A stretch of 64,000 bases of DNA, from positions 186,001 to 250,000 of the forward strand of contig QPFY01000007.1 in the NCBI GenBank assembly GCA_003665825.1, read 5' to 3'. Of this stretch, positions 21,841 to 31,152 are shown piece by piece; within the stretch, counting starts at the first letter, position 1; each line of letters begins with the position of its first letter. This stretch comes from Microbotryum silenes-acaulis. Its lineage: Eukaryota > Basidiomycota > Microbotryomycetes > Microbotryales > Microbotryaceae. Made by a program: the position numbers and the translations under genes. The notes under the pieces are model-generated. The model was not told the origin of the DNA, made no database searches, and worked only from the letters and a program-made list of their open reading frames with translations.

Positions 21841-23130
21841 CTAGGCAAGCAAAGCAAAGAGGAAAGCAAAACTACCGATAACGGATCCCGCCACCAGGTC
21901 GACACGACCATTGGCAGACGAAGCGGCGCGAGACGACGTTGCAGCGCCAGCGGCACTCGTCACTGCGGGGTCCGTGCCCGCCGTGGTTGTCGGCACCGAG
22001 GTGATGATCGGCTCCGTAGGAGTTGTAGCCACCGACGACGTAGCAGCCGAACTCGTAGCTTCACCCGAGTTCTGACTAGCAGGGGTGGCTGAAGCAGACA
22101 CACTGGCCGACGATGCGCTCGAAATACTGCTAGCCGCCGCCGAGGAGGAAGGGACCGTTCCCGTGTTCAGGTACTCGCAAAGGTTTTCGAAAGCTGGTGA
22201 AGGAGGAGCTCAATGGCTCAGTTAACGATGGCATAATTCACCCACGCGAAACGACTCACTGGTGTAACCCGCTGCCGAGTCAAAGCACGTGGCACAGGGC
22301 TGTCGGATTGGTCAATTATCTCAGCGGCTGGCCCCTGAGCGCGGAGCTGGGTTGCTCTGTTTGTCGTTCATCGTGCAGAACTCACCGACATCTCTGAGAG
22401 GGTGCTGCTGGTGCAAGCACACCTTCCGATCGCTTCCGTATCGCTGTTGGTGTTGGTGCACACCTGGAAAACGGGGCCGTCATGGCGGCGGATCAGCGAT
22501 CGATCCCCTAATAAGCTAACCGTACCGGAAATGGGACCAAGGCCTCTTACCCTTAGAGCACCGGTCCATCCATTGCATTCCGAGCGGCACTTGCCCGTCG
22601 AGGCGCTTTGAGCAACGTCTTGAGCGAGTTCTGTCAAGGCGGCTGTGTGGAATGAAGCCGCAGTGAAGGTCCAAAATGAATCGTCGATCTATGATGGAGA
22701 CACGCAACGCTGTAAGAGAAAACATACCGAGTCCACCAGAGATATCTTGGCGGGGTTGAAGACGGGATCCGTCCGCCAAGCGCTTCAAGATCGAACCGGC
22801 CTGCGCCAAGGACTGGCCTTGAGGTCGAGGAGCTCCGAGAACTGTGCAGATGGGTGTTCGCGGGGAGAGGTAGAGATAGGGGTGAAAAAGTGCGACTTAC
22901 AGTCAGTGCCGAGAAAGGGGATGATGGAGGAAGTAGCTTTCCTGGATTCCTGAACTCCCAACTACAAGTTGGGCCAAGCGCCACATAAGATGACGAGCTC
23001 CAGCGGAGCTTGGCGCGTGTGGGGGAGGGGAAGCGGAGTCCAAGCCGAGGAGTCAGAACGACCAGGAATCGAACTCACTCGAAGTTGGGGCGAAGGCCCC
23101 GAGAGCAAGGACAATTGAAGCGGGACGCAT
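21841..23130 (-). CDS. Secreted GPI-anchored eight-cysteine protein, family member A
   Basis: Small cell-surface protein of an unrecognised family. Exon 1 (ATG at 23130) encodes a signal peptide, MRPASIVLALGAFAPTS, and splices in frame (GTGAGT donor) to ILGAPRPQGQSLAQAG. Later exons give AALTELAQDVAQSASTGKCR, SECNGWTGALR, VCTNTNSDTEAIGRCACTSS, TLSEMS, PCATCFDSAAGYT and TFENLCEYL. The eight cysteines follow C-x3-C-x9-C-x12-C-x-C-x10-C-x2-C-x13-C, the same spacing as members B and D. A Ser/Thr/Ala-rich stalk of about 90 residues follows. The end is a hydrophobic tail (VDLVAGSVIGSFAFLFALLA) with small residues before it, typical of a GPI-addition signal. Splice sites are consensus but the first intron is long (about 230 bases). 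Role unknown; a cell-wall or host/environment-facing function is inference. Confidence 0.75.
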
Positions 23131-24020
23131 GGTGCGGTGCTGATGTACGAGGGCCGAGGAAGTGATGGAGGAAAGGTGAAGAGAAGAGAAAAACTGTCCG
23201 GTGAGAGCAGTTGAGTATCTCTGCGCTCTTGCCAAGCCTTCGCGTTCTGCGCCCAACGCTCCGGGAAGGCTCCTCGGAGTTAGCTGCCGCACTCGCCCGC
23301 GCCCGCCAGTGCGCTGTCGGACCACGGTCGCCGTTCTGCCGCTTCCGCCAGGCACAAAGAAAGTTATGAGTGACTTTGCCCGCCCGGTTGCGATGTCGGT
23401 CCCACAAAATAAGCGCAAGAATAAAATGAAGAACGGCTTTCAGGCCTTGGTGCGGGGCAAAAGAGCGCTCGGATTTTGAAGCTCCGACAAGAGCATGAGC
23501 GCGTATATCGCGCAGACGTCTGAGTCAAGGTGATAAGGGGTCCACATGAGGTTCCCCGGCGGATCTGAAACCGGAGCGACGCCGGGAGGGCCGCTAGAGG
23601 ATGACCGCAAGTTAGCGGGCACGAGCCACGCGAGCCCCTCTGTGCGTCATCGCTCCCCACAACATGATCACGTGTACTTTTGGTCCCTACCCTCATCGCC
23701 CTCCGAGAACAATGTCAGGATGTCAACCCCCCACCCTAACACTCCGTCGGTGCCTTTGTGCGGAGACGGACCACTTCCCGGAGGAGAAACCGCTTCTCTT
23801 GTTCGCCACGATAACACGTCTTCAATTCTGCGAATTTGAGCATGAGTGAGCTCTCACACGTGCAAACACCTGATCCGAGTTGCTGGGCGGGGATTTTTCC
23901 GACCGAGCAGACTTGCTGGTTCGAGGGACCGTTAAGGCATGTGGATGACTTGGGAGATCGATTACACACTCGCCGGCGAGCTCAGAGCTGGTCATACACT
24001 ATCACGGATCAGACTTCCTC
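23131..24020. other. Spacer between family members A and B
   Basis: About 890 bases without a supportable gene. It should contain the promoter of member A (next to 23130) and the 3' UTR of member B. Short open frames on both strands lack domain motifs. Confidence 0.4.
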
Positions 24021-24912
24021 TTAAAGAATCAGCAGACCAACCACACTGGCGAGCAAGGCGACTGCCGCGCCTTGAGCAGTCGACGACATCCCGAGGCTGT
24101 TCGCCGCCGAGGCCTTGGAGGTGGTAGCAGCGGCGGATGCGGACTGCGCGTTGATCACCCCAGTCGCGGTCGGAGCAGTCGTCGTGACGACTCGAGTGAC
24201 GTTGTTGACCATGGTCGTACACATGAGCTCGTAGGTGTTGACATTCGTTGTCAGGTTGAAACACGTGCCGCACTTGGCCATGGCTGCCATCGTGGTCGCG
24301 TCGCAAGAGCACTTGATAATTTGGAAAAAGTTGTTCTCGTTGGCTTTGGCACAATTCTGGGTGCGGACAACATTCACCCAAAGTGATTACAGTGGGAAAC
24401 GATATTCATCGCCATCAAACGCGTCACCACTCACTGCCGTGTCAGTGAGCCAGGGGTTGCATTCGGTTGTGCAGGGGCTTGAGGTATTTGTAGCCGCATC
24501 AAGAAGACCTCGTAGAGCCGCTGTACAGCCGAGTCACAAGAGCTCCATCAGCGGATGCCTGTTCAAGAAAATGAAAATGGCACTGTTGCTTAAACTCACC
24601 GTCGCTCGCAGCCGCCATGCTGCCATCGGTGGAGTTCGCGGTGGTATTCGCAGTCCCACTGTTCATCTGAGAGATGCCACTGCCCATGCTCGGGCTGGCC
24701 GTGGGAGTTGCCTCAACACCCCGATTCAAGGCCATGACAGCGGAACCTGTGTGAGATCGGAACACACGAGACGGTCAGTGAAGGAAATTCCAAGATTATG
24801 AGTTTGGTCTGCAGGTGTTCCGGCTGAAGTCGAGATGGTGAAGTTCAATTGGGGAGAGGAGTCCGCACTCACCCGAAGCGGCGAGGATGAACATTACTGT
24901 ATGGAATCGCAT
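24021..24912 (-). CDS. Secreted GPI-anchored eight-cysteine protein, family member B
   Basis: Paralogue of the genes at 21841 and 27159. The ATG at 24912 begins MRFHTVMFILAASG, a short signal peptide interrupted by an intron (GTGAGT donor). The next exon is low in complexity (SAVMALNRGVEATPTASPSM and an Asn/Thr-rich run with several N-x-S/T sites). Then come AALRGLLDAATNTSSPCTTE, CNPWLTDTA, NCAKANENNFFQIIKCSCDA, TTMAAMAKCGTCFNLTTNVN and TYELMCTTM. The cysteine spacing is C-x3-C-x9-C-x13-C-x-C-x10-C-x2-C-x13-C. The stalk is shorter than in A and ends in GAAVALLASVVGLLIL, a GPI-type tail. Intron positions match those of A and D around the cysteine exons, supporting descent by duplication. Function unknown. 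Confidence 0.75.
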
Positions 24913-25505
24913 GTTCGTTCGGATGTGGAGTGGTTAGTGGGAAATGTTATTGAGTTCGCAATAATTAAGAAGGTGGGTACAGGAAGTCAAGCGATGAAAG
25001 CGCCACTTTGAGATCCAGCACTGTGTGACTTGGCCCGATGATTGTCCGAGAATAAGTATGGCCCCTCTGGGCGAGAACGGTGGGCGCGCGCGCCGCCAAT
25101 CGGGGCACCTTCCGAGACGGGATGAATGCACCGGCGATCGAATCGCTCAGGCTGCTGCTGTCCGACTCGGGTGATGAGGCTGTCCCATAATAAACGCTTC
25201 TAAAGGAAGGTGAGCAAAACCATTCGAAGGCATCCAATTCACCGTCGTTTGCTCTCTGCTCCCCTTGCTTTTTTGCTGGAGTGCCCCGGCCTCCACTTGT
25301 TCGTAGGGCCCGGTGCCTCTGCGAGTCTGCAGGCATTTCGGAGTGGTCTTAACTTGTTTCACGGCATATTAAATATAGACGATTTTAAAGGGCTATCGTA
25401 GATGGCACACCTGACAGTATTGTGAAAGGCGAAAGAAAAGGAAGTCATGCGCTGAAATTGCGACGACGGCGAAACAAATCGACAACTTCAGGAGTAGACA
25501 CTGCT
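24913..25505. other. Spacer between member B and the relic copy
   Basis: About 590 bases. It includes the promoter of member B and an AT-richer block near 24935-24970 and 25350-25440. No gene was recognised. Confidence 0.4.
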
Positions 25506-25840
25506 CTAACGCATGGAAAGTATGGCGAAACCGATGGCAGTTGCGACCAGAGGCACTGCCGTACCCTTCACGCGTGACTTGTTTAACGAGTTGCAGCTCT
25601 GGTCGTGGTGGCTGCCGCTGCTGCAGCAGTCGCCGTTGTGGCCGAAGTGCCGGTAGACGTCAAAGTCATTGATCCGGAGCCAGTGGCTGAAGCAGCACTC
25701 GAGGAAGTCGTATTCAATTCCCCGGCCCCGTTCACCGGCGATTAAAACTACGCTAATTTGAACGTGTCCGAACACTGCATCCGCCTTGATGCAAGCTGAG
25801 CAAGGGAACATTTCGGCGGCGTGACCTGCCTATAGTACAA
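25506..25840 (-). pseudogene. Degenerate fourth copy of the eight-cysteine family (3' relic)
   Basis: On the minus strand the block GHAAEMFPCSACIKADAVFG matches the M-x2-C-x2-C exon of the family (member D: QMSTCGGCINGESAVEQFG). Where the last conserved Cys should follow, the frame runs into residues unlike the family. A Ser/Thr/Ala-rich stalk typical of the family (GELNTTSSSAASATGSGSM, then ending TTTRAATR and a stop) is present in a different frame over about 25575-25735. The hydrophobic GPI-type tail (VKGTAVPLVATAIGFAILSM) returns to the first frame and ends at 25506. Thus two small opposing frame changes separate domains that were once continuous. No N-terminal exons or signal peptide were found upstream; a foldback element begins 100 bases away. 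I read this as a pseudogene; a gene with unusual splicing is less likely. Confidence 0.6.
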
Positions 25841-25943
25841 CGGCGAATTGCTGGGCCGGGTTGAGGGGGTGATTGCGTGGTTGCAGCGGATGCGCCAGTG
25901 CAAGTGATGCACTGCAGGTCAGTGGCTTTCTCGTGGGAAGCAG

Positions 25944-26331
25944 AGTTGGTGTGTTGGGAATGAGGGTTAGGAATCGCGGGCGTTCATTAGTAATCTGTTT
26001 AGAAGCGCTCGTCTGTTTAGTGAAGCCTGGCGATGCGCACCAACCGTTGTCTTCTTCTCTCTACGGTTGGATTACACGCTCGTCAGGTACGCATGTTTAG
26101 CTTCACAGTCACTTTCGTTGCAATTAACTGACGGTTGGATTACACGCTCGTCAGTCTCTCAGACGGTTATTTGGTAGCGTCTGAGAGACTGACGAGCGTG
26201 TAATCCAACCGTGGAGAGAAGAAGACAACGGTTGGTGCGCATCGCCAGGCTTCACTAAACAGACGAGCGCTTCTAAATAGATTACTAATGAACGCCCGCG
26301 ATTCCTAACCCTCATTCCCAACACACCAACT
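25944..26331. mobile_element. 388-bp foldback/MITE-like element with 5-bp target-site duplication
   Basis: The left end reads AGTTGGTGTGTTGGGAATGA and the right end is its exact reverse complement. The inverted arms continue for about 140 bases with very few mismatches: 25944-26085 pairs with 26190-26331. Both ends are flanked by AGCAG (25939-25943 and 26332-26336), a perfect 5-bp duplication. The inner part of the left arm is present a second time at 26131-26165, next to the right arm, so the element folds into a nested hairpin. It has no transposase and is therefore a non-autonomous element. Open frames on both strands (GVLGMRVRNRGRSLVI...) are the arm read twice and not genes. Confidence 0.85.
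26131..26212. repeat. Perfect 35-bp inverted repeat with 12-base loop inside the foldback element
   Basis: 26131-26165 (ACGGTTGGATTACACGCTCG...) is the exact reverse complement of 26178-26212. The loop GTTATTTGGTAG separates them. A third copy of the first 24 bases lies at 26063-26086. Confidence 0.9.
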
Positions 26332-26336
26332 AGCAG

Positions 26337-27158
26337 TATTCGAGTGCTACCGATGCACTGGGAGCTGAGCGTTCCTGCTTTATGACTGTGTATTGCCTGT
26401 GAGGGTACCAGATGCTCAAGTGGAGGGTGTAAGTTTGTGGCAGCAAAACTCACCAGGAGGGGCAAAGAAAAGTAGGGCACACTATGTCCGTCGCATCGTC
26501 GAGGTTTATAGAGTACCTAATGACGACATCTACAACTGAGAGCGGAAGAGAGAAACAGTCCAATAATAGTGCAGAAGGCAAGACGGTGGGCCGCATGAAA
26601 TCCAAGTGAATCATGGCCCTGCGGGGTTTTGAATAGAGGCTCAAAGGAGAAGGAAGTGGGGCGCCGCGTCCGAGTCGCCTGCGCCAAGTCCTGAAGAGGG
26701 GGCCGCGGGCTCCGCCGCGTTCCTACTGGCTGACCGCAGGTTCGGCGGGGCCGGGGACACGAGCCAATGGCTGTAGATCCATCCTGTAGCTAAATCCGAG
26801 TGGGCGCCTTATGTCAGATGTGAGAGCGGGATCCGCTTAGGGACAGGCAAAGCCGTCCCCAACGATCTGAGTCGAGGTAGGTAGGTGACTCTGTTTCGAC
26901 TTTTAGGTAACTCTGCGTCCACTTGAATTGACACAAGCTACGAATTCGGATCGGGCATGTAACAACTGTCCTTTCGATCCAAGACTGCACTACATGTCTG
27001 ATTTGACCAGAACCTAGTGAAAAGGACCAATAAATGAAAACTCCCCGAGAAGCGAGAACAGAACCAAGCAGGGTATACACAGCGCGAGCCTGAAAATCCA
27101 AGCGGGCGCCCGACTGCCTCAAACGAACGATGCGAAGCGGATTTGAGTAGATAGGCGT
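26337..27158. other. Intergenic, no gene recognised
   Basis: About 820 bases between the foldback element and the stop of family member D. No conserved motif, tRNA or further repeat was seen. Confidence 0.4.
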
Positions 27159-28170
27159 TTAGAGGACCAACAAGCCTGCGACGCTGGCGAGGATGGCAAC
27201 AACACCGCCCTGAACGTAGGACTTGGTACCCGAACTGGCGGCCTTGGAGGTGGCGGCGGCAGCGGCGGCGCTGGTGGCCGAGGCAGCTTTCGACGTGGCC
27301 GAGGCAACGGCACCACCCGAGGTGGCCGAAGCAGCGGCGGCGCCCGACGTGGCCGAAGCAGCAGCAGAAGCAGACGAAGACGCCGAAGAAGTGGAGTTGG
27401 AGGAGTCGCCGTTGAGCTCCTTGCAGACTTCACCGAACTGCTCGACGGCGCTCTCGCCGTTGATGCAGCCACCGCAGGTCGACATCTGGCTCAGGGTCGA
27501 GCTCGTGCAAGCGCAAATACCGACAGCGGTGAGGTTGCTGCCGGCGGTGGTGACGCAGTTCTGTGAGTAGGTGCAAAGAGGTCTCAAATGGTCAGCAAAA
27601 TCATCTTGTAGCAGCAATAACAGTCCTCCGAGTGGTGGAACGCGCAGAGAGAGCCGGGTAGATGGAGTCAAAGACAAGGCAACGTCGACGTACCTGGAGC
27701 GAGGTGACATAGGGGCCGCAAGGGGTCGAGCAGTTACCGCTGGTAAGGGCAGTGGTGGCGTTGGTCAAGAAGCCTTGGAGGGCAGCTGTGTATACCAAAG
27801 TGGGCGCGAGCTAGCGTCAACATCTGCTTTTTCTCCGCTGCAAGGAGAACACAGTTCCGGCTCTCCCGACAGACCTTGAGCAGCCTGAAATTGCTGATCC
27901 GTGACAGCACGTTGTTGGATGGCGCTGGCGAAGGCTATCAGGTGAGCGAAGACAACATCAATTGATTAGATTTGCGCTAGGATATGTGGGTGTTGTATCG
28001 TTCGCCGTCGACCTGCCACAAGGTGTCGCGGCTATCGAGCGCGGGTGAACCCCACCACCGGGTCGGCCTCCGAGGCAAGCACATAAAGAGGCGCAGGTTC
28101 GATCACCAAGAAGCAAACGGAACTAACCCAAAGGAGCGGCGATGAGGGCGACAGCGAGAGTGGAACGCAT
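27159..28170 (-). CDS. Secreted GPI-anchored eight-cysteine protein, family member D
   Basis: The best-preserved member of the array. The ATG at 28170 gives the signal peptide MRSTLAVALIAAPLAFASAI, interrupted by an intron after APL. Following exons: QQRAVTDQQFQAAQ, AALQGFLTNATTALTSGNCS then TPCGPYVTSLQ, and NCVTTAGSNLTAVGICACTS then STLSQMSTCGGCINGESAVE, QFGEVCKEL. The cysteines are spaced C-x3-C-x9-C-x13-C-x-C-x10-C-x2-C-x13-C, as in members A and B. An Ala/Ser-rich stalk with repeated ATS(G/K)A units follows. The protein ends in YVQGGVVAILASVAGLLVL, a GPI-type signal nearly identical in style to that of B (LLASVVGLLIL). It should be an extracellular, lipid-anchored wall protein. No Pfam family comes to mind; the spacing is not the CFEM pattern as I know it. 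Confidence 0.8.
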
Positions 28171-31152
28171 GCTGTAGATGGGTTGGGTTGGTTTAGGGCG
28201 AGGTTTGTTAGTGGGTATGAAGATTGAACAAAAGTACGAGGACGGAGGGGTGAGAGGAGAGGGGAAAAGGGAAAGAGAGGAAGGGTGAGAGGCGGACATC
28301 TAGGGAAGCGCTCGCGAAAGCTCGCGCTAACAAAAATCCCCAGTCCCGGCTCCCGACTGCTCCGGCGCATCCCTAACTCGCTAGAATGCGCGACAAAACA
28401 AAGGCCGAAGGCGCTAACAGACGCTGAAATGTGTTGGGCTCAGATCCGATTCTTCCTGATCAGATGGATCAGTTGTTTGCCGTTCTGTGCCCGCCCTGGG
28501 CCTGAGCGGCGCTGAATTCAGCCGCCGCTGCCCTGAATGCGGGTACCCCACTTTCACTTTCCATGCCTTGGCGATCTGATCTGACAAGCCCACGTGAGCA
28601 GTTCGGCGGTCTCTCGACGTTCTCAACCCTCAAGTTTCAGCGTTCGTTAGGAATGCAAAGGACAATTTGCCCTCGTTCATTAGGCAAAGGACAATCTGCC
28701 CTCGTTCATTCCGATCCGCGCCTACAAACTATTGTTTGCAATGCACGGGACCGACGGTATCGCCGCAGCCGAGGTCCACCGGGATTGATGGACACCGTGA
28801 ACCATCGCGAACAATGTGCCTACACCCATGATGGCAGGACGTCACGATCCTCGCAAGGCATCGATATTTTCCGCACCATCATCCCTGAGTCAACCGCCCG
28901 TGATTCATGGCTCGCAACGGGTGAGATTGCGGGGCGGTGATCGCCGACTCGCGAGCTCGAGCTCAGAACCCTGAAAAGTGGGCGAGTGAATTACGGTATA
29001 GTTTGGGCTGCATGCTTTCATGTCCCTTGCCCCAGGCCCGATCTTAGGTCATGTTGAATTTCATGTCCAAGAAGAGCTGAATCTTCGCCGATTCAAAATT
29101 GTTAGAACATAGAAAGCCCCCAAGAAGATTGTTGGTGGCTGAAGCCCTGATGTTGCGCGGTCTACATTAGTTTCTGAGGGCTTTATCGCCGCTTGTGAAG
29201 AATGAAACTCGCCACCGCAATCTCGGTAAACGGGACCCGTCAAATCTGCCTTCTGAACAGGTTTCTGGCTCTTCCTCCACACTGACGTGACACTCACTTC
29301 GTCCACCAGCATCTCGTAAATTCAAGTCCAGCTAGTTGATCTGTTGTCAAAGCCTTTGGTGACTGCCCGAAAGCAACGACCTAAGCCTCGGCGAGTTTGG
29401 CCAATGAGTCGCCGAAGTTTCTTCGTCCATTTGCGCGCCGGCCGACAGAAACTGCACATTTCACCGGCTGATTGATGTTCTTGGATGGGAGAGCATGTGG
29501 TACATTTCGGTCCTTCTTCGGTCCATGACGTCTAATCCTCCGTCGCCATCTTGACCAGAAGGCAAGCCCCGTCGCTCGCTCGGCCGAAGGCGAGGGTGAG
29601 AACACGTTGCGTCTAGGCCAAAGAAAGATCTTCACCAGGTTTTCTGTCCCACCAAATTGAGGTCTTTCATCTTGTCGAAACTCAAAAATTCTTTCGTATC
29701 TGTCCCAAAGATCCGGCTGGAGCATCCGGCCGAAACTATACGGTAGGATTCACGGAGTTTCCATGCGCTAAGGGATCGAAGGTGTCTGCATCTAAAAAGA
29801 CTCCCAACGGCTTCGATTATCACCCTTTCCATGGGAAGATAATCCAGTCGCACCGATTTGTTTGATTCAGTAATGGGCTTGAGAGCAAACGTTTCGAATG
29901 CACGCGCGGACGGCGGATGCTTCAGATGCCATGGATAGGGGTCGCGTGAATTCCTCTTTGTGATGTGTTCGCCCCTCGACCCGTCGGCCTTGCGCAGCCA
30001 GCATCGCAACAAGGGTAACAACCGGTTCTGTGCGGCTACATCTTCCTGTCGATGTTGTTTCTGTTGGCACACCTTGGCACCTCTTGCTTGCAGATCCCTC
30101 CCGAGCTGTGTGTTCGGTTGTGCCAAATTTGTCGTGGACCGCGGGCGCCATGGACTCGGGGACTCGTGAGCAAATTGGCCCAATCGACAACGATCGAGCG
30201 ATGTCTCCGAGTCAACCTGCTTTCCGTGCAATTTTGACCCCCCAGGGCCCAGGAGCTGCGTTCTTATTGGCGTCACTACTCGTTCTTGAACGAATTGTCA
30301 AGGACATGTGGCTGTGACGGCTACAGAGAGCGATCGCTCGTCTTCGGCATCTTCGCATATTACGTTGAACGCTGATCTCATGCCCTTGCAAAGCCTGAGC
30401 GGGGCCAAGCACGATCCCCCTCCTCTAGCAAAACTCAGTATGACGACCCGAGGCAGGGGTGCAGAATCGCCGACGCGAGCCAACTTCACGCGCTGTTGAC
30501 ATCCGTGAGGGCTTTTCGATCAACTTGAACGTAGGCGACCGACGCGCTGCCGATCGGCGGCGCCCCCGGCGGCTAAAAGGGCCCATCAGCACCGCTTATC
30601 TGCCGGAAATTGCCTGGACTTCATCCCGCCAATCACAGCTCGTTGTACAAAGCCGGATTGGAAAATTTCGAAACGATCGTTCGTTCCTTGTTTACGTAGT
30701 TCAGAGCAACGCAAAAATTCGCACGTGTCTCTGAAGGGCGAGGCTCCTAGCCCTTGGGCCAATGACCGATCCGGACATGTCGCGCGCGCAGAACTCTCGT
30801 CCTCGGAACGAGTTAAGTTTTGCGACGATCCCGAGTCGCTTTGACCCAGATCTGCGAGGACATGCCAAAGCGAAGACGCTTCTACGCCATGGACACGCTT
30901 TGCGATCTGCGATCAAGGATAGATTGAAGTCCTCGTGCTGTTCCTTTGATGAGGATTTTCCGTTGCCTTTCGAGGCACTGGGGCCGTTACCTAGGCAGAG
31001 CGGCGCTGGCAAGTCGCCGGGCACAGCGTGACCCACGACCATGTCCACAGCTCTGAAGGTGTAGGTGATGCCGATCGTCCAGACTCTTCAATACGACATC
31101 ACGGAGGAGCGCTAGGCATCCTTTCATCGCAAAGCTCCGACGAACGCCTCGT
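28171..31152. other. 3-kb stretch without a recognisable gene
   Basis: Several open frames of 60-210 codons occur on both strands (for example minus 29632-30276), but none shows a domain, codon pattern or splice set that I can support. The first 250 bases are the purine-rich promoter side of family member D. A 27-base direct repeat at 28655-28710 is the only clear structure. Decayed coding sequence or a lineage-specific gene cannot be excluded. Confidence 0.4.
28655..28710. repeat. Two tandem 27-base direct repeats
   Basis: GCAAAGGACAATTTGCCCTC... at 28655-28681 is repeated at 28684-28710 with one mismatch (T to C) and a 2-base spacer. Confidence 0.85.

Noticed and set aside
23060..23085. 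GTTCGATTCCTGG on the minus strand, resembling the T-arm B box of a tRNA
   Set aside because: The surrounding sequence forms no cloverleaf, and the motif lies in the first intron just after the signal-peptide exon of family member A.
25955..25980. GAGGGTTAGGAATC, telomere-like word
   Set aside because: Single occurrence inside the arm of the foldback element, with no tandem array.
29632..30276. 214-codon minus-strand frame in the gene-poor stretch
   Set aside because: No motif, no splice partners and a composition like random open sequence, so it is not listed as a gene.
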